Source: RFSX01 sp965230215
GTDB taxonomy: Bacteria; Bacteroidota; Bacteroidia; Chitinophagales; Saprospiraceae
Assembly (NCBI GenBank): GCA_965230215.1
Contig: CBDDKN010000001.1
Location: forward strand, 682,001 to 746,000
Length of the DNA stretch: 64,000 bases
Direction: 5' to 3'
The position numbers and the translations under genes are program-made. The notes beneath the pieces are model-generated. The model did no database searches and was not told the DNA's origin. It was given only the letters and a program-made list of their open reading frames with translations. Below, piece after piece: positions 1 to 8,121 of the stretch (position 1 is the first letter of the stretch; each line of letters starts with the position of its first letter).

Positions 1-546
1 GGCACATAGAATGGCTTCTTTTAAATGATGGGCAGCAAGTATATCTATGATGGCTACAGGAATTTTACATGGAGAACCATCCGCATCACCTGTCATGGAC
101 ATAAATCCTGTTTCAGCTTGCAATACCATGTCAAAAGCTGGTCGGGGCTCGGATTCCCCATAGCCGGAAAGTGACGCATAAATGATATCCGATTTAATAT
201 GCTTCAAGCTTTTGTAATCAAGTCTCAGCTTCTGAGCAGATCCCGGTTTATAATTCACAATAACCACATCTGACTGCTTGACCAAATCAATTACCTTATC
301 ATAATCATCATTGTCTTTCAAATCAAGAAAAAGTGATTCCTTACCGTAATTGGCAGAAGCATAATAGGCCGATATACTTGATTCTGAGTCTTCCTCACTT
401 AGTTTCCAGGAACGTGTCATATCACCTCCTGTTTTCTTATTCTCTATCTTATATACCTTAGCTCCAAGCTCTGCGAAGAAACTTCCCACGAGAGGGCCCG
501 CCAAAACAGAGGCCAGCTCTAACACAACTAAATCTTTAAATATCAT
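1..546 (-). CDS. CaiB/BaiF family CoA-transferase, C-terminus cut by window edge
   Basis: Only the first 182 residues lie in the window; the frame stays open to base 1. Family III CoA-transferases move CoA between carboxylic acids in the cytoplasm. The N-terminus (MIFKDLVVLELASVLAGPL) is the typical start of the family, followed by the segment GAKVYKIENKKTGGD and, near residues 125-150, a SLSGYGES..AFDMVLQAETG block. Asp168, in the stretch IPVAIIDILAAHH, aligns with the catalytic aspartate that carries the acyl intermediate in formyl-CoA transferase. It lies 78 bases downstream of the alpha/beta hydrolase and may be co-transcribed with it. The substrate cannot be told. The family call is firm. 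Confidence 0.88.
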   Translation of the reverse strand, partial: MIFKDLVVLELASVLAGPLVGSFFAELGAKVYKIENKKTGGDMTRSWKLSEEDSESSISAYYASANYGKESLFLDLKDNDDYDKVIDLVKQSDVVIVNYKPGSAQKLRLDYKSLKHIKSDIIYASLSGYGESEPRPAFDMVLQAETGFMSMTGDADGSPCKIPVAIIDILAAHHLKEAILCA

Positions 547-624
547 AGGCTTCAATGTTCAGATGGATAGCATCTGAATGAAGATAGAAAATAGCATGAT
601 GAAAGAAAAATTAATCGTCCAGGC

Positions 625-1404
625 TTAGCTGTTTTTTTGGATGAAGCTAATGGACTGCGTATTGAAGGCCATCGGCCTTTCCACATTTACCACATGTCCG
701 CACTGTTCTATTACGAAAAGCTCGGATTTACTTTCTTGCTGTACAAGCTTTGAAATCGATGGCAGAAACATATAATCCTCTGAACCCATGATATAGAACG
801 TGGAGATGCCGCAATCATTGAGTCTGAACATTTTCAACAATGGATTTACCTGAGAGACCAGTGAAAACCATCTTTTGAATTCTCTTTGATATAATTTTTT
901 AGCCTCCCTCACAAAGAGGTTTCTTGATTCTCTGTGTTTTTTCTTGGGCATTATAATGAATGCCAGAAATTTGTACAATATCAGATATGGAAGGATAGAC
1001 TTAAGCATATCTCCAATATGCATAAGGAACTGTCCTCTCAGGTTGAGTTTCATAACAGCTCCCCCCAATACCATTGACTGAATGCGATTAGGGTATCGAA
1101 CAGCCAATTCTCTGATGATTATAGTTCCCAATGAAATACCGACAAAATGGGATTTTTTGATTTTCAAATAATCCAATACTTCAATGATATCATCACCTAT
1201 CGTTTCGAAAGTATATTGTTTGATCTTTTCATAAAGGGGTTTTTTAGACTTGCCGTGTCCCCTTAAGTCCAGCAACAGAACGTTGAAATTGGACTTGAAT
1301 TCTCTGACCTGCTTAAACCAAATACTACTGCTGCCTCCAGCACCATGCACAAATGTGACCCAAGGTGCATCCGAGTCTAATTCATATGTAGTATAATGAA
1401 GCAT
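625..1404 (-). CDS. alpha/beta hydrolase
   Basis: This is a 259-residue alpha/beta-fold hydrolase. The oxyanion-hole motif HGAGG lies at residues 20-24, the nucleophile elbow G-I-S-L-G at 89-93 puts the nucleophile at Ser91, and Asp210 (GSEDYMF) and His237 (CGHVVNVERP) complete the triad. DLRGHGKS at 46-53 is typical of the esterase/epoxide-hydrolase/BioH branch. There is no signal peptide, so it should be cytoplasmic. The CoA-transferase follows downstream. Upstream is a TAnnTTTG promoter element, and further up a histidine-type attenuator that may or may not control it. The substrate is unknown. Confidence 0.85.
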   Translation of the reverse strand: MLHYTTYELDSDAPWVTFVHGAGGSSSIWFKQVREFKSNFNVLLLDLRGHGKSKKPLYEKIKQYTFETIGDDIIEVLDYLKIKKSHFVGISLGTIIIRELAVRYPNRIQSMVLGGAVMKLNLRGQFLMHIGDMLKSILPYLILYKFLAFIIMPKKKHRESRNLFVREAKKLYQREFKRWFSLVSQVNPLLKMFRLNDCGISTFYIMGSEDYMFLPSISKLVQQESKSELFVIEQCGHVVNVERPMAFNTQSISFIQKNS

Positions 1405-1445
1405 GTCTCTATAACAACGGATTTATCATCAATGTTGTAAAGGAA

Positions 1446-1453
1446 CAAAGGTA
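1446..1453 (-). promoter_or_regulatory. putative -7 promoter element of the hydrolase
   Basis: On the minus strand the sequence reads TACCTTTG, an exact match to the Bacteroidetes -7 consensus TAnnTTTG. It lies 42 bases upstream of the hydrolase start. I see no clear TTG -33 element at the usual spacing. If active, it would let the hydrolase be transcribed independently of the attenuator upstream. Confidence 0.4.
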
Positions 1454-1529
1454 TGATTTATTTGTATCTAAGAGTTGCTAGCTTTATTCTCTCCATTAGA
1501 ATATTTTTTAATCTGAGAAATGGAGAGTC

Positions 1530-1564
1530 AAAAGAAAACCCCGCCTGATTTCTCAGACGGGGTT
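1530..1564 (-). terminator. attenuator terminator of a histidine leader
   Basis: On the minus strand, AACCCCGTCTGA (1564-1553) pairs with TCAGGCGGGGTT (1548-1537). This gives a 12-bp stem with one U-G wobble, closed by a GAAA tetraloop (1549-1552) and followed by TTCTTTT (1536-1530). It is a strong intrinsic terminator. Its 5' arm (1559-1552, CGTCTGAG) can instead pair with CTCAGGCG (1609-1602) inside the leader peptide, forming an antiterminator. It is also the only terminator seen after the lipoprotein gene that ends at 1718. Confidence 0.85.
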
Positions 1565-1596
1565 AATGTATTTGATTATTTACATACAGTCACCAT

Positions 1597-1650
1597 TCAA
1601 ACGCCTGAGGTTTTGTTAAAATGGTGATGATGCTGTAATGTTGTTATCAT
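1597..1650 (-). CDS. histidine leader peptide (17 residues)
   Basis: A 17-codon frame reads MITTLQHHHHFNKTSGV and stops with TGA. Four consecutive His codons (CAT CAT CAC CAT) are followed by a segment that forms alternative RNA stems. TCACCATT (1627-1620, in the His codons) pairs perfectly with AATGGTGA (1597-1590). CTCAGGCG (1609-1602) pairs with the 5' arm of the terminator. This is the architecture of a ribosome-mediated histidine attenuator: stalling at His codons would free the antiterminator. A TAATTTTG element (1667-1660) is a likely -7 box just upstream. No histidine biosynthesis gene lies downstream; the next minus-strand gene is the alpha/beta hydrolase at 1404. It was recognised from sequence, not by a search. 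Confidence 0.78.
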   Translation of the reverse strand: MITTLQHHHHFNKTSGV

Positions 1651-1659
1651 AATTAAACT

Positions 1660-1667
1660 CAAAATTA
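1660..1667 (-). promoter_or_regulatory. putative -7 element for the histidine leader
   Basis: On the minus strand TAATTTTG fits TAnnTTTG. Transcription would start only a few bases ahead of the leader ATG at 1650, so the leader could be almost leaderless. No -33 TTG at an ideal distance was found. Confidence 0.35.
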
Positions 1668-1717
1668 TCAATCTATTTTTAGAAACATGAAACAATCGAT
1701 TATGTTTTAAAAAAAAA

Positions 1718-2074
1718 TTAATTTCTTTTTACGAGAATAACTTCCTCCAAATATCCAGCTCTGTTCATTTCAAAAATCATAGTATCCTTACTCAGCTGGG
1801 TTATCCTGACTTTCTTTTCAGCTTTGCCCGTTTCTACAGTATGCAGATATTCGCCAGCTATCCAGTATTTCCCCTTTTCAAGTTCAGTACCATAGTCAAG
1901 CACATACTCGCCATCATCAGCAAATTCAAAACTCAAGGTGTTATTGATTTTTTGACCGCTATCGAGTTGGGTCCATTCGACACTATCCCAATTCCCAAGT
2001 AGAAAGGCTTTATCCCATTTTGCGTTACAGGCAATAAAGAGAAAGATAAGGCAGGAAATAATTGTGATACGCAT
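1718..2074 (-). CDS. small lipoprotein, lipocalin-like
   Basis: This 118-residue protein has a lipoprotein signal (hydrophobic stretch ending LFIAC, Cys16). The body GNWDSVEWTQLDSG ... YVLDYGTELEKGKYWIAGEYL ... VRITQLSKDTMIFEMN has the alternating pattern of the short lipocalin-like domains common in Bacteroidetes lipoproteins. These proteins are probably held at the periplasmic or outer face of the envelope. It is monocistronic, with the histidine leader region downstream. The exact family is uncertain and no function is assigned. Confidence 0.6.
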   Translation of the reverse strand: MRITIISCLIFLFIACNAKWDKAFLLGNWDSVEWTQLDSGQKINNTLSFEFADDGEYVLDYGTELEKGKYWIAGEYLHTVETGKAEKKVRITQLSKDTMIFEMNRAGYLEEVILVKRN

Positions 2075-2165
2075 AGCAAATTGCTTTTACATTTTGTAAT
2101 AATAAGAACCTAACGCAAAAGACCCATTTAAATTATGCCAGGCCAAAACTATAGATATGTTAATG

Positions 2166-2795
2166 CTAGTAATTTTCGTTAATCGACCATGTATATAATT
2201 CAAGATCCTCAGTGCTGTCTGAAAATTCGTGAATTACAAGCGTTCTTGTAGAATTCGTTACAAAGAAAGAAGTGACATATGTCTTGGTTTTCTTCCTGCT
2301 GTTTTCAAATGCAAACTTAAATTTTGCAAGTTGCTGCTCATTGTTCTTTTTAATATTGGATTCAAGTTTGGTAACCTTTAATCCCCTTTTGCTCAAGTCC
2401 ATTTTATCGTAGTCTTCCATGAGCAACTTGCCAAGTCTGGATGCAGCAGTCTGGTCGATCTGAATCTTGTCCTCTGAATCAAGAATTGTCACGAATCTGT
2501 ATTGTGATGTTGTATCAACGTATAGATCAATTTCCTTGTCTGTATCTTCAAATTGCTCCAAAGCCTCTTGTACCACATAAGAAAGAGCACCATCCTTGGA
2601 TAAACCTGGAACATCATTCTTAATTCTGTACCTGCTGGATTTTTTAAATACATTGGGAAGTTTGATGGTAAGTTGTTGTCCTGTAAGATATCTGTCAGTA
2701 GCTTCACCCCAATCAACAGCTTTTGTTTGATTTTTGCCTCCACAAGAAGTTAAAAAGACTGTAGCTAATATTAAAAGTATATATCTGATTCCCAT
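2166..2795 (-). CDS. hypothetical lipoprotein
   Basis: The start at 2795 is preferred over 2819 because it gives a clean lipoprotein signal (MGIRYILLILATVFLTSC), with the acylated Cys at residue 18. The remaining roughly 190 residues are polar (VDWGEATDRYLTGQQLTIKLPNVF ... TKTYVTSFFVTNSTRTLVIHEFS) and match no family I recognise. The alternating beta-strand pattern near the C-terminus suggests a small mixed alpha/beta periplasmic domain. The aldo/keto reductase gene ends at 2849, just upstream in the same orientation. Confidence 0.6.
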   Translation of the reverse strand: MGIRYILLILATVFLTSCGGKNQTKAVDWGEATDRYLTGQQLTIKLPNVFKKSSRYRIKNDVPGLSKDGALSYVVQEALEQFEDTDKEIDLYVDTTSQYRFVTILDSEDKIQIDQTAASRLGKLLMEDYDKMDLSKRGLKVTKLESNIKKNNEQQLAKFKFAFENSRKKTKTYVTSFFVTNSTRTLVIHEFSDSTEDLELYTWSINENY

Positions 2796-2848
2796 GTTTA
2801 AGCCATTTGAGGCGCGCAAATATCAACAAAAATCGAATACGACTCAAG

Positions 2849-3661
2849 TTAAAAATCAAAATTATCAGGATCAGGTCCTATCCTTTCAGAACGATCCAAG
2901 CTATCAATCAATTTCATGTCTTCTTCGCTTATTTCGAAATCAAAAATTTGAGCATTTTCAATAATCCTCTCTTTTTTGACAGATTTGGGTATCGTTACAA
3001 CATTATGCTGGATATGCCATCTTAATGTTATCTGGGCTATTGTCCTTTTATACTTTGAGGCCAATTCATGAAATAATTCCAGTCCGAATACCTTGCCCTG
3101 CATCAAAGGCGACCAGGCCTCGTAACAGATATTGTGAAGTCTGCAGAACTCCCTTAAATCATTTTGTATCAGATAGGGATGAAATTCCATTTGATTAACC
3201 ATAGGGACTACAGAAGCATCATTAAGGAGATCTTCAAGATGATGCTGCATAAAGTTGCTTACACCTATCGCTTTTACACGACCTTGCTGATACAGCTGCT
3301 CAAGTGCCTTCCATGTTTCTTTATATTTCTCTGAAACAGGCCAATGAACCAGATACAGATCCAAATAATCGGTAGCCAGTTTTTCTAAACTCTTATCATA
3401 TGCCCGTAAAGTGGAGTCATAGCCTTGATCGCTATTCCAGACTTTGGAAACAAGAAATATTTCATCTCTGTTTACAGGACTTTCTTTTATAGCCTGCCCC
3501 ACACCTCTCTCATTTCGATAAATGGCTGCAGTGTCAATATGTCTGTAACCTGTATCTAAAGCCCATTTAACTGCATTTCGAACCTCGTCTCCATCTTTAC
3601 TTAAGTAAACGCCCAGACCTAGCATTGGCATTTTGATGCCATTACTCAATATCAAATTCAT
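2849..3661 (-). CDS. aldo/keto reductase
   Basis: This 270-residue cytoplasmic NADPH-dependent aldo/keto reductase of the 2,5-diketogluconate reductase type has a TIM-barrel fold. The catalytic tetrad is complete: Asp43 and Tyr48 (GYRHIDTAAIYRNE), Lys73 (VSKVW) and His106 (LVHWPV). The family C-terminal signature appears as IPKSVKKERIIENAQIFDFE. It probably reduces aldehydes or ketones; the substrate cannot be set. A typical family member is 270-280 residues, so it looks complete. Confidence 0.9.
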   Translation of the reverse strand: MNLILSNGIKMPMLGLGVYLSKDGDEVRNAVKWALDTGYRHIDTAAIYRNERGVGQAIKESPVNRDEIFLVSKVWNSDQGYDSTLRAYDKSLEKLATDYLDLYLVHWPVSEKYKETWKALEQLYQQGRVKAIGVSNFMQHHLEDLLNDASVVPMVNQMEFHPYLIQNDLREFCRLHNICYEAWSPLMQGKVFGLELFHELASKYKRTIAQITLRWHIQHNVVTIPKSVKKERIIENAQIFDFEISEEDMKLIDSLDRSERIGPDPDNFDF

Positions 3662-3785
3662 GTAAATCCATTTTTCAATTAAAATTATATTTCAAAATAT
3701 TTTGAAAGATTAATTTGGCTAACTAAAGTGCTTGACCTACAAAGGAATTATAATTCTGTTTTATTAATTCTTATCAGTAGCATAT

Positions 3786-4387
3786 ATGTTCTTTTATTTA
3801 CTCTTATTACTTGTCTCGTTTTATATTTTGTTTAACATTTATTTAAACATTCTTAAACACTTCATGTTAGGTGATCATTTTAAACTACTAAATAAACATA
3901 ACATGATTAGCTTAGACGTATTGGCTCTTCCCAAAGATGATCCGATTGCATTTACCTTCTTCACAGGTTATATGGCCATGATGGCAGCTTCTGTCTTTTT
4001 CTTCTTCGAAAGAGGAAGTGTTGATGGAAAGTGGAAATTGTCACTTCTCGTTTCTGGTTTGATTACAGGAATAGTTTCTTCCTACTCCCTCTTATTCCTG
4101 CATTCACCCTATACTTTGTAATACTACATTCCCTTAAGGTTATGACCGAAGAGTACCATTATATCAAATCAAATATTCAAAATTTATCGGTTTTCAGATT
4201 TGTCTTGATGCTGGGACCTTTTTCATTGTTGAGCATATTTGGATTACTGATCATGCTCTTTTTTATTGATCTGGGTGTATTAAACTTCTCAGTGGGTTTC
4301 ATCATACTTGTGCTTTTATCAAGTATTACCATCCCACACAGTATTGTCATGGAATCATTTTATGCCAGATTTTACAATAGAGCCTGA
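3786..4387 (+). pseudogene. membrane protein gene with apparent frameshift
   Basis: Two overlapping frames, 3786-4121 and 4031-4387, read as one protein if the frame changes near 4075-4105. The first frame gives three hydrophobic helices up to SGLITGIVSS. The second continues LLPLIPAFTLYFVILHS and two more helices, ending FYARFYNRA. The span is 602 bases, one short of 201 codons, so a single missing base would restore a roughly 200-residue membrane protein with about five helices. The N-terminal frame ends with an implausible tail (YSLLFLHSPYTL). It could be a sequencing error, a real pseudogene or programmed shifting. The family is not recognised. Confidence 0.55.
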
Positions 4388-4395
4388 TTCAGTTC

Positions 4396-4938
4396 TTAGA
4401 AGACTAGGGTCATATTAATTCCTCCAGGCCCTAAATCAATCGATAATTCTGCCTCATTTATAACCAGGGGTTCTACAAATAAATATGTTGGCAATATACC
4501 GAAAACGGCACCCCCGGCTATGTCCCACCAGTCGTGTTTGTCAGCTTGAACCCTACTCCAACCCACATATCCTGCAATTAAATATGCCGGAATTCCATAA
4601 GTTTTACCATAACGCCTGTGAATAAATGATGCGCCTGAAAAAGCAGCTGCAGTATGACCAGACGGAAATGCATAATTTCCCCCATTTGGTCTCTCCTTGT
4701 TTATAGCACGCTTCATGATATGCGTACCCGCCCAACTCACACCAAATGATTTGATAAATTGAAGAAAGGCTTTGTCATCGCTTTCAATAATGAGTGTAGA
4801 ACCTCCGGCTATTACAGGTAGCAAAACCTGCCCTATGTCGCCAAGCGATTCATGTGTTTCTGATTGGCCATCCAGAGAAGGAAGGACATGAAGGAACACA
4901 CATAAGAGGATAAAGAAATTCAGGAATAGATTTTTCAT
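4396..4938 (-). CDS. PAP2-family phosphatase (exported)
   Basis: This 180-residue PAP2 phosphatase has an N-terminal signal or anchor (residues 1-22). All three family motifs are present: K-x6-R-P (Lys76, Arg83, Pro84), PSGH (92-95) and SR-x5-H-x3-D (Ser128, Arg129, His135, Asp139). Such enzymes remove phosphate from lipids such as undecaprenyl pyrophosphate, phosphatidate or lipid A. The start codon overlaps the stop of the PagL-like gene by four bases (ATGA), so translation is probably coupled. That suggests, but does not prove, a role in lipid A dephosphorylation (LpxE/LpxF-like). Confidence 0.85.
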   Translation of the reverse strand: MKNLFLNFFILLCVFLHVLPSLDGQSETHESLGDIGQVLLPVIAGGSTLIIESDDKAFLQFIKSFGVSWAGTHIMKRAINKERPNGGNYAFPSGHTAAAFSGASFIHRRYGKTYGIPAYLIAGYVGWSRVQADKHDWWDIAGGAVFGILPTYLFVEPLVINEAELSIDLGPGGINMTLVF

Positions 4939-5537
4939 AATGACTTAAGCACCCCCAAGCTGTATATGAAATTGTTGATGCCTCCATTTGGGCTTTTAAT
5001 GCTGGCATTACTTATATGTCTGAAGCCAATACTCGGCTTTATATAAAGGGATTGGTTTGTTGAAATCAAAGATCCTATTTCAAAATTATCAGAAAATATA
5101 AACCCATTTATTTGACGCTCTAATGAACGGTTAATATAGTGTGGCCCAGCACTTATAAGGCCATAGATACTATGTGATTTCACTTTATAATGAAATGAAA
5201 TACCCAGGTTCAGTCCAAATTCAATTCCTTTTTGTTGTTCTTTGCTTGATTCCAATTCAAGACTTGTGAAATTAAATTGTGGGGATGCTTCGATATAAAA
5301 GTCCCAATTAGATCCAGACTTGATCCTGTATAATGCATTCAGCCTTATCAAATGAAGCTTATAATTATAGTTATGCTCAATCAACGAGAAAAAATCGTTC
5401 ACCCCATAACCATAGATGGCACCAGCCTTCCATTTTGAAGTATGCTCTTGTGAATGAAGTTTGGTAAAACCAGTTACACAAACGATTGAAAAGAGCATCA
5501 GCAATTTTGATACTATTGCCATTTTTCTTTTTTCCAT
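4935..5537 (-). CDS. PagL-type lipid A 3-O-deacylase (acyloxyacyl hydrolase family)
   Basis: This is an outer membrane beta-barrel enzyme that would cleave the 3-O acyl chain of lipid A. With the start at 5537 it has 200 residues and a signal peptide ending near KLHSQ. Starts at 5570 or 5522 are also possible. The C-terminal motif GFRHISNASIKSPNGG contains His174, Ser176, Asn177 and Asn184 with the same spacing as the PagL catalytic His126/Ser128 and conserved Asn129/Asn136. The rest is amphipathic strands, as expected for an eight-stranded barrel. It overlaps the 3' end of rlmF by 25 bases and the PAP2 gene by four, giving a compact envelope-lipid pair. Confidence 0.78.
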   Translation of the reverse strand: MEKRKMAIVSKLLMLFSIVCVTGFTKLHSQEHTSKWKAGAIYGYGVNDFFSLIEHNYNYKLHLIRLNALYRIKSGSNWDFYIEASPQFNFTSLELESSKEQQKGIEFGLNLGISFHYKVKSHSIYGLISAGPHYINRSLERQINGFIFSDNFEIGSLISTNQSLYIKPSIGFRHISNASIKSPNGGINNFIYSLGVLKSL

Positions 5538-6421
5538 GACGTTATCTCCTGTGCGCTTAAGTAACTCCATAATATCATACTGCTGGTTTTCTGTCCATGC
5601 CCAACAGCTTTAATTAAATAGTTTTTTATACCTGCGTTTTTAAAATCATTTTCAATGGAATGCAGGTTACGTTTTGCGGATACAAGACATGTAAACCACA
5701 GCATTTGCCTGGCATATGATTTACTCTGCTTAATCATTCGGGATATGAATTTTTTCTCTCCACCTGGATATATAAGCTCATCTTTGTTGCCGGCAAAGTT
5801 CTTTTGTTTGGTTTTGAGATTTCTTACTTTTCTATTTGCAGCTTTATTGGCCTCATCTTCACTCTTATAGAATGGTGGATTGCAGATTACAAAGTCATAA
5901 TGATCATCTTCTTTAACGACGCCCTCAAATATTTTCCTTTTGTCTCCCTGTAATACCAATGTAATCCTATCTTGCAAATTGTTGTCTGTAATAATTTTTT
6001 TTCCATGTTCAATAGCAGAGGCAGATATGTCACTACCAGTCATAACACAAGGCAGCTCATTGATTGCCAGCAAGCAATAAATCAGACTGGCCCCGGCTCC
6101 GATATCTAAACCTCTTAACTGCGAATCTTCAGACAGATTAAAATTGCCATAAACAACATCTCTTATAGTCAGCAATTGATCCAATCTTCCCGGCACAGCC
6201 GGAACAAGGTGATCTTCTGGGATAGTCCAATTATCAATCCCATAATGATGGTGCAAGAGCGCTTTATTAAGATAAAAAACGGCGTTTGGATTAGAAAAAT
6301 TAAGACTAAGCCTTTTGTCTTTTACCAAAAAGTGTTCTCTCAGCTCAGGCACGAAATTCCCCAATTTCTGCAAGGGATAATCTCCAGCCATTCTGTTGTC
6401 AGGATGATGCTGTGCTGCCAA
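5513..6421 (-). CDS. rlmF: 23S rRNA adenine(1618)-N(6)-methyltransferase
   Basis: This 302-residue enzyme is close to the length of E. coli RlmF. The N-terminus has the family pattern HHPDNRMAGDYPLQKL ... IPEDHLVPAVPGRLDQ. S-adenosylmethionine motif I is LDIGAGASLIY (105-115) and the N6-adenine methyltransferase motif NPPF is at 181-184. It methylates A1618 of 23S rRNA in the cytoplasm. The stop of the TPR lipoprotein precedes its ATG by three bases, so it lies inside the four-gene run that continues with the PagL-like gene. The functional link to those envelope genes is unclear. Confidence 0.88.
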   Translation of the reverse strand: MAAQHHPDNRMAGDYPLQKLGNFVPELREHFLVKDKRLSLNFSNPNAVFYLNKALLHHHYGIDNWTIPEDHLVPAVPGRLDQLLTIRDVVYGNFNLSEDSQLRGLDIGAGASLIYCLLAINELPCVMTGSDISASAIEHGKKIITDNNLQDRITLVLQGDKRKIFEGVVKEDDHYDFVICNPPFYKSEDEANKAANRKVRNLKTKQKNFAGNKDELIYPGGEKKFISRMIKQSKSYARQMLWFTCLVSAKRNLHSIENDFKNAGIKNYLIKAVGHGQKTSSMILWSYLSAQEITSWKKEKWQ

Positions 6422-6424
6422 GGA

Positions 6425-7954
6425 TTAGGTCGACTTTTTAATCATATCAAGATTGGATTGAATCAACCTTCGTCCTGGTGCTCTCTTTACGACCAAGTCA
6501 AGTTGCTTCTTAGCCTCTTCATGTCGTCCACGTTCAATCAGATACTCTGCATAAAGTTCGCTTGAAGGCTTAACTATTTCAGGAGGACCGAAATTATAAC
6601 TTGTACTTTGTTCCATAGCGACCGACTCTTTTAGCAGAGATTCCGCGCTTAGTTCATCCTTATTAAGAATAGCAAGTAGTGCCGCCAATTCTTTCTGAAG
6701 AACTGAGGCTCTCGCAATTTCCAGTTGACTGGGTGCGTCAAGACTATATCTGCCCGAACACATTGGCCCAGATCCTGTGATAGATTCGTTCGTGTGTGCA
6801 TTCACAAGATAACTGATCGAATCTGAAAGCTGAGCCAATAATTCAGCATCACCATTTCGATAGGCATGCATACCATCAGTAAAGTCTTTGACTATGCGCG
6901 CATAAAATCCATAAGCATCATAGTTGATTGTGTCTGTTCTTAAAGAATCTTCCCATTGATCACTTTCTATAAAATAGGCAGCCTTCATCATGGCCAGGTG
7001 AAATACAGAGCGTTTACTTGCAAGTTCATAACAGTAATTTTGAACATTTTCCAAAATGGCTCTGGCTTTCTCAATTTCTCCTTTCTGTAGATAGCCGTAC
7101 ATAAGCCATTGATAGGCGTGGTAATTAAGGGCATCGTTGTCCAAATCCTTTTCTTCTTTACGCTTGACACTGGCTTCCCACGAAGCGATATTTGAGCTGA
7201 TCACTTCATCCCACATACCCATTGCAACATAAATGTGTGAAGGCATATGCAATGCATGTCCGGCATCTGGCGCTACCTTACTGTAACTATTCGCTGCATC
7301 CAAAGCTTTATGAGCGTTATCCGGATCGTCAAAGGAATGAATAAGATAATGCAAAGCACCTGGATGTTGTGGGTTTTCCTTTATAACTGACTGCGCTATT
7401 TTGGCTCCTTTGGCATAAACGTCAAAATCTCTGCCTCCTTTCACAGAACCAAGTAATGATAAGGCATACAGCGCGGACACTTCATGGTTATCAGGGTATT
7501 TCTCATGCAAAGCTTTCATTTTTTCCATATAAGCCACATCTCTCTGAGCTTTACTGCCAGATCCGTACAAGATTGAAAGTCCATCAAACATGTCCTTTTC
7601 AAACTCGGTCTTGAATTTGGCTCTCTGCTCTTCTGGCGTTTCACCCAGTTTTTCCATTATGGCTCTGGCAGCTTTCAAATCCTGTTCTCTCCACAGTGGA
7701 TGGTTATGCGTCATGGCCTCTCCCCAATAAGCCATCGCAAAGTCAGGAGACAGTTCCTGTGCTGCACGAAACTTATCAGCCGCATCTTTGTATTCAAAAC
7801 TATGCAGCATCAGCATGGCTTCGGTGAAGACGCTTTTTGCCTCTCCTTCAGCACTTACTTCAATATTGATATTGCCTAATTCAAGATTTTCTTGTGGATC
7901 TTGCTTGCAGCTAAAGAACAATACAAGCAAAAGCAATTGTGGGAAATATTTCAT
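6425..7954 (-). CDS. TPR-repeat lipoprotein
   Basis: This 509-residue lipoprotein has its acylated Cys at position 16 (LLVLFFSC). Tetratricopeptide repeats run through most of the chain, for example SFEYKDAADKFRAAQELSPD near 50-70 and HPGALHYLIHSFDDPDNAHKALD near 195-220. A histidine-rich block HALHMPSHIYVAMGMW around 235-250 recurs in a widespread family of TPR proteins of unknown function; clustered His residues could bind metal. It is the first gene of the run followed by rlmF, the PagL-like gene and PAP2, and is divergent from pckA. Its role is unknown. Confidence 0.7.
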   Translation of the reverse strand: MKYFPQLLLLVLFFSCKQDPQENLELGNINIEVSAEGEAKSVFTEAMLMLHSFEYKDAADKFRAAQELSPDFAMAYWGEAMTHNHPLWREQDLKAARAIMEKLGETPEEQRAKFKTEFEKDMFDGLSILYGSGSKAQRDVAYMEKMKALHEKYPDNHEVSALYALSLLGSVKGGRDFDVYAKGAKIAQSVIKENPQHPGALHYLIHSFDDPDNAHKALDAANSYSKVAPDAGHALHMPSHIYVAMGMWDEVISSNIASWEASVKRKEEKDLDNDALNYHAYQWLMYGYLQKGEIEKARAILENVQNYCYELASKRSVFHLAMMKAAYFIESDQWEDSLRTDTINYDAYGFYARIVKDFTDGMHAYRNGDAELLAQLSDSISYLVNAHTNESITGSGPMCSGRYSLDAPSQLEIARASVLQKELAALLAILNKDELSAESLLKESVAMEQSTSYNFGPPEIVKPSSELYAEYLIERGRHEEAKKQLDLVVKRAPGRRLIQSNLDMIKKST

Positions 7955-8121
7955 TTTTTCTATTTGTCGGCAAAATACAAAAGATTCAAAGCCTTCAACG
8001 ACAATAACTTACAAAGAATATCCAATGAGAATGACGAAAGTTATGCTTCAATTGGGTCGAAATCAGCAATTGGTGAGCAATTTCTTGTTTTCTTTGCCTT
8101 AGAATTCAAAAAAATAGCTAA

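Noticed and set aside
6176..6565. A 129-residue plus-strand frame opposite rlmF and the TPR gene
   Set aside because: It runs across the junction of two convincing minus-strand genes and shows no protein family pattern.
8060..8100. Direct repeat GCAATT-N5-GCAATT upstream of pckA
   Set aside because: Only six bases long and not phased at a helical turn; no second example seen.
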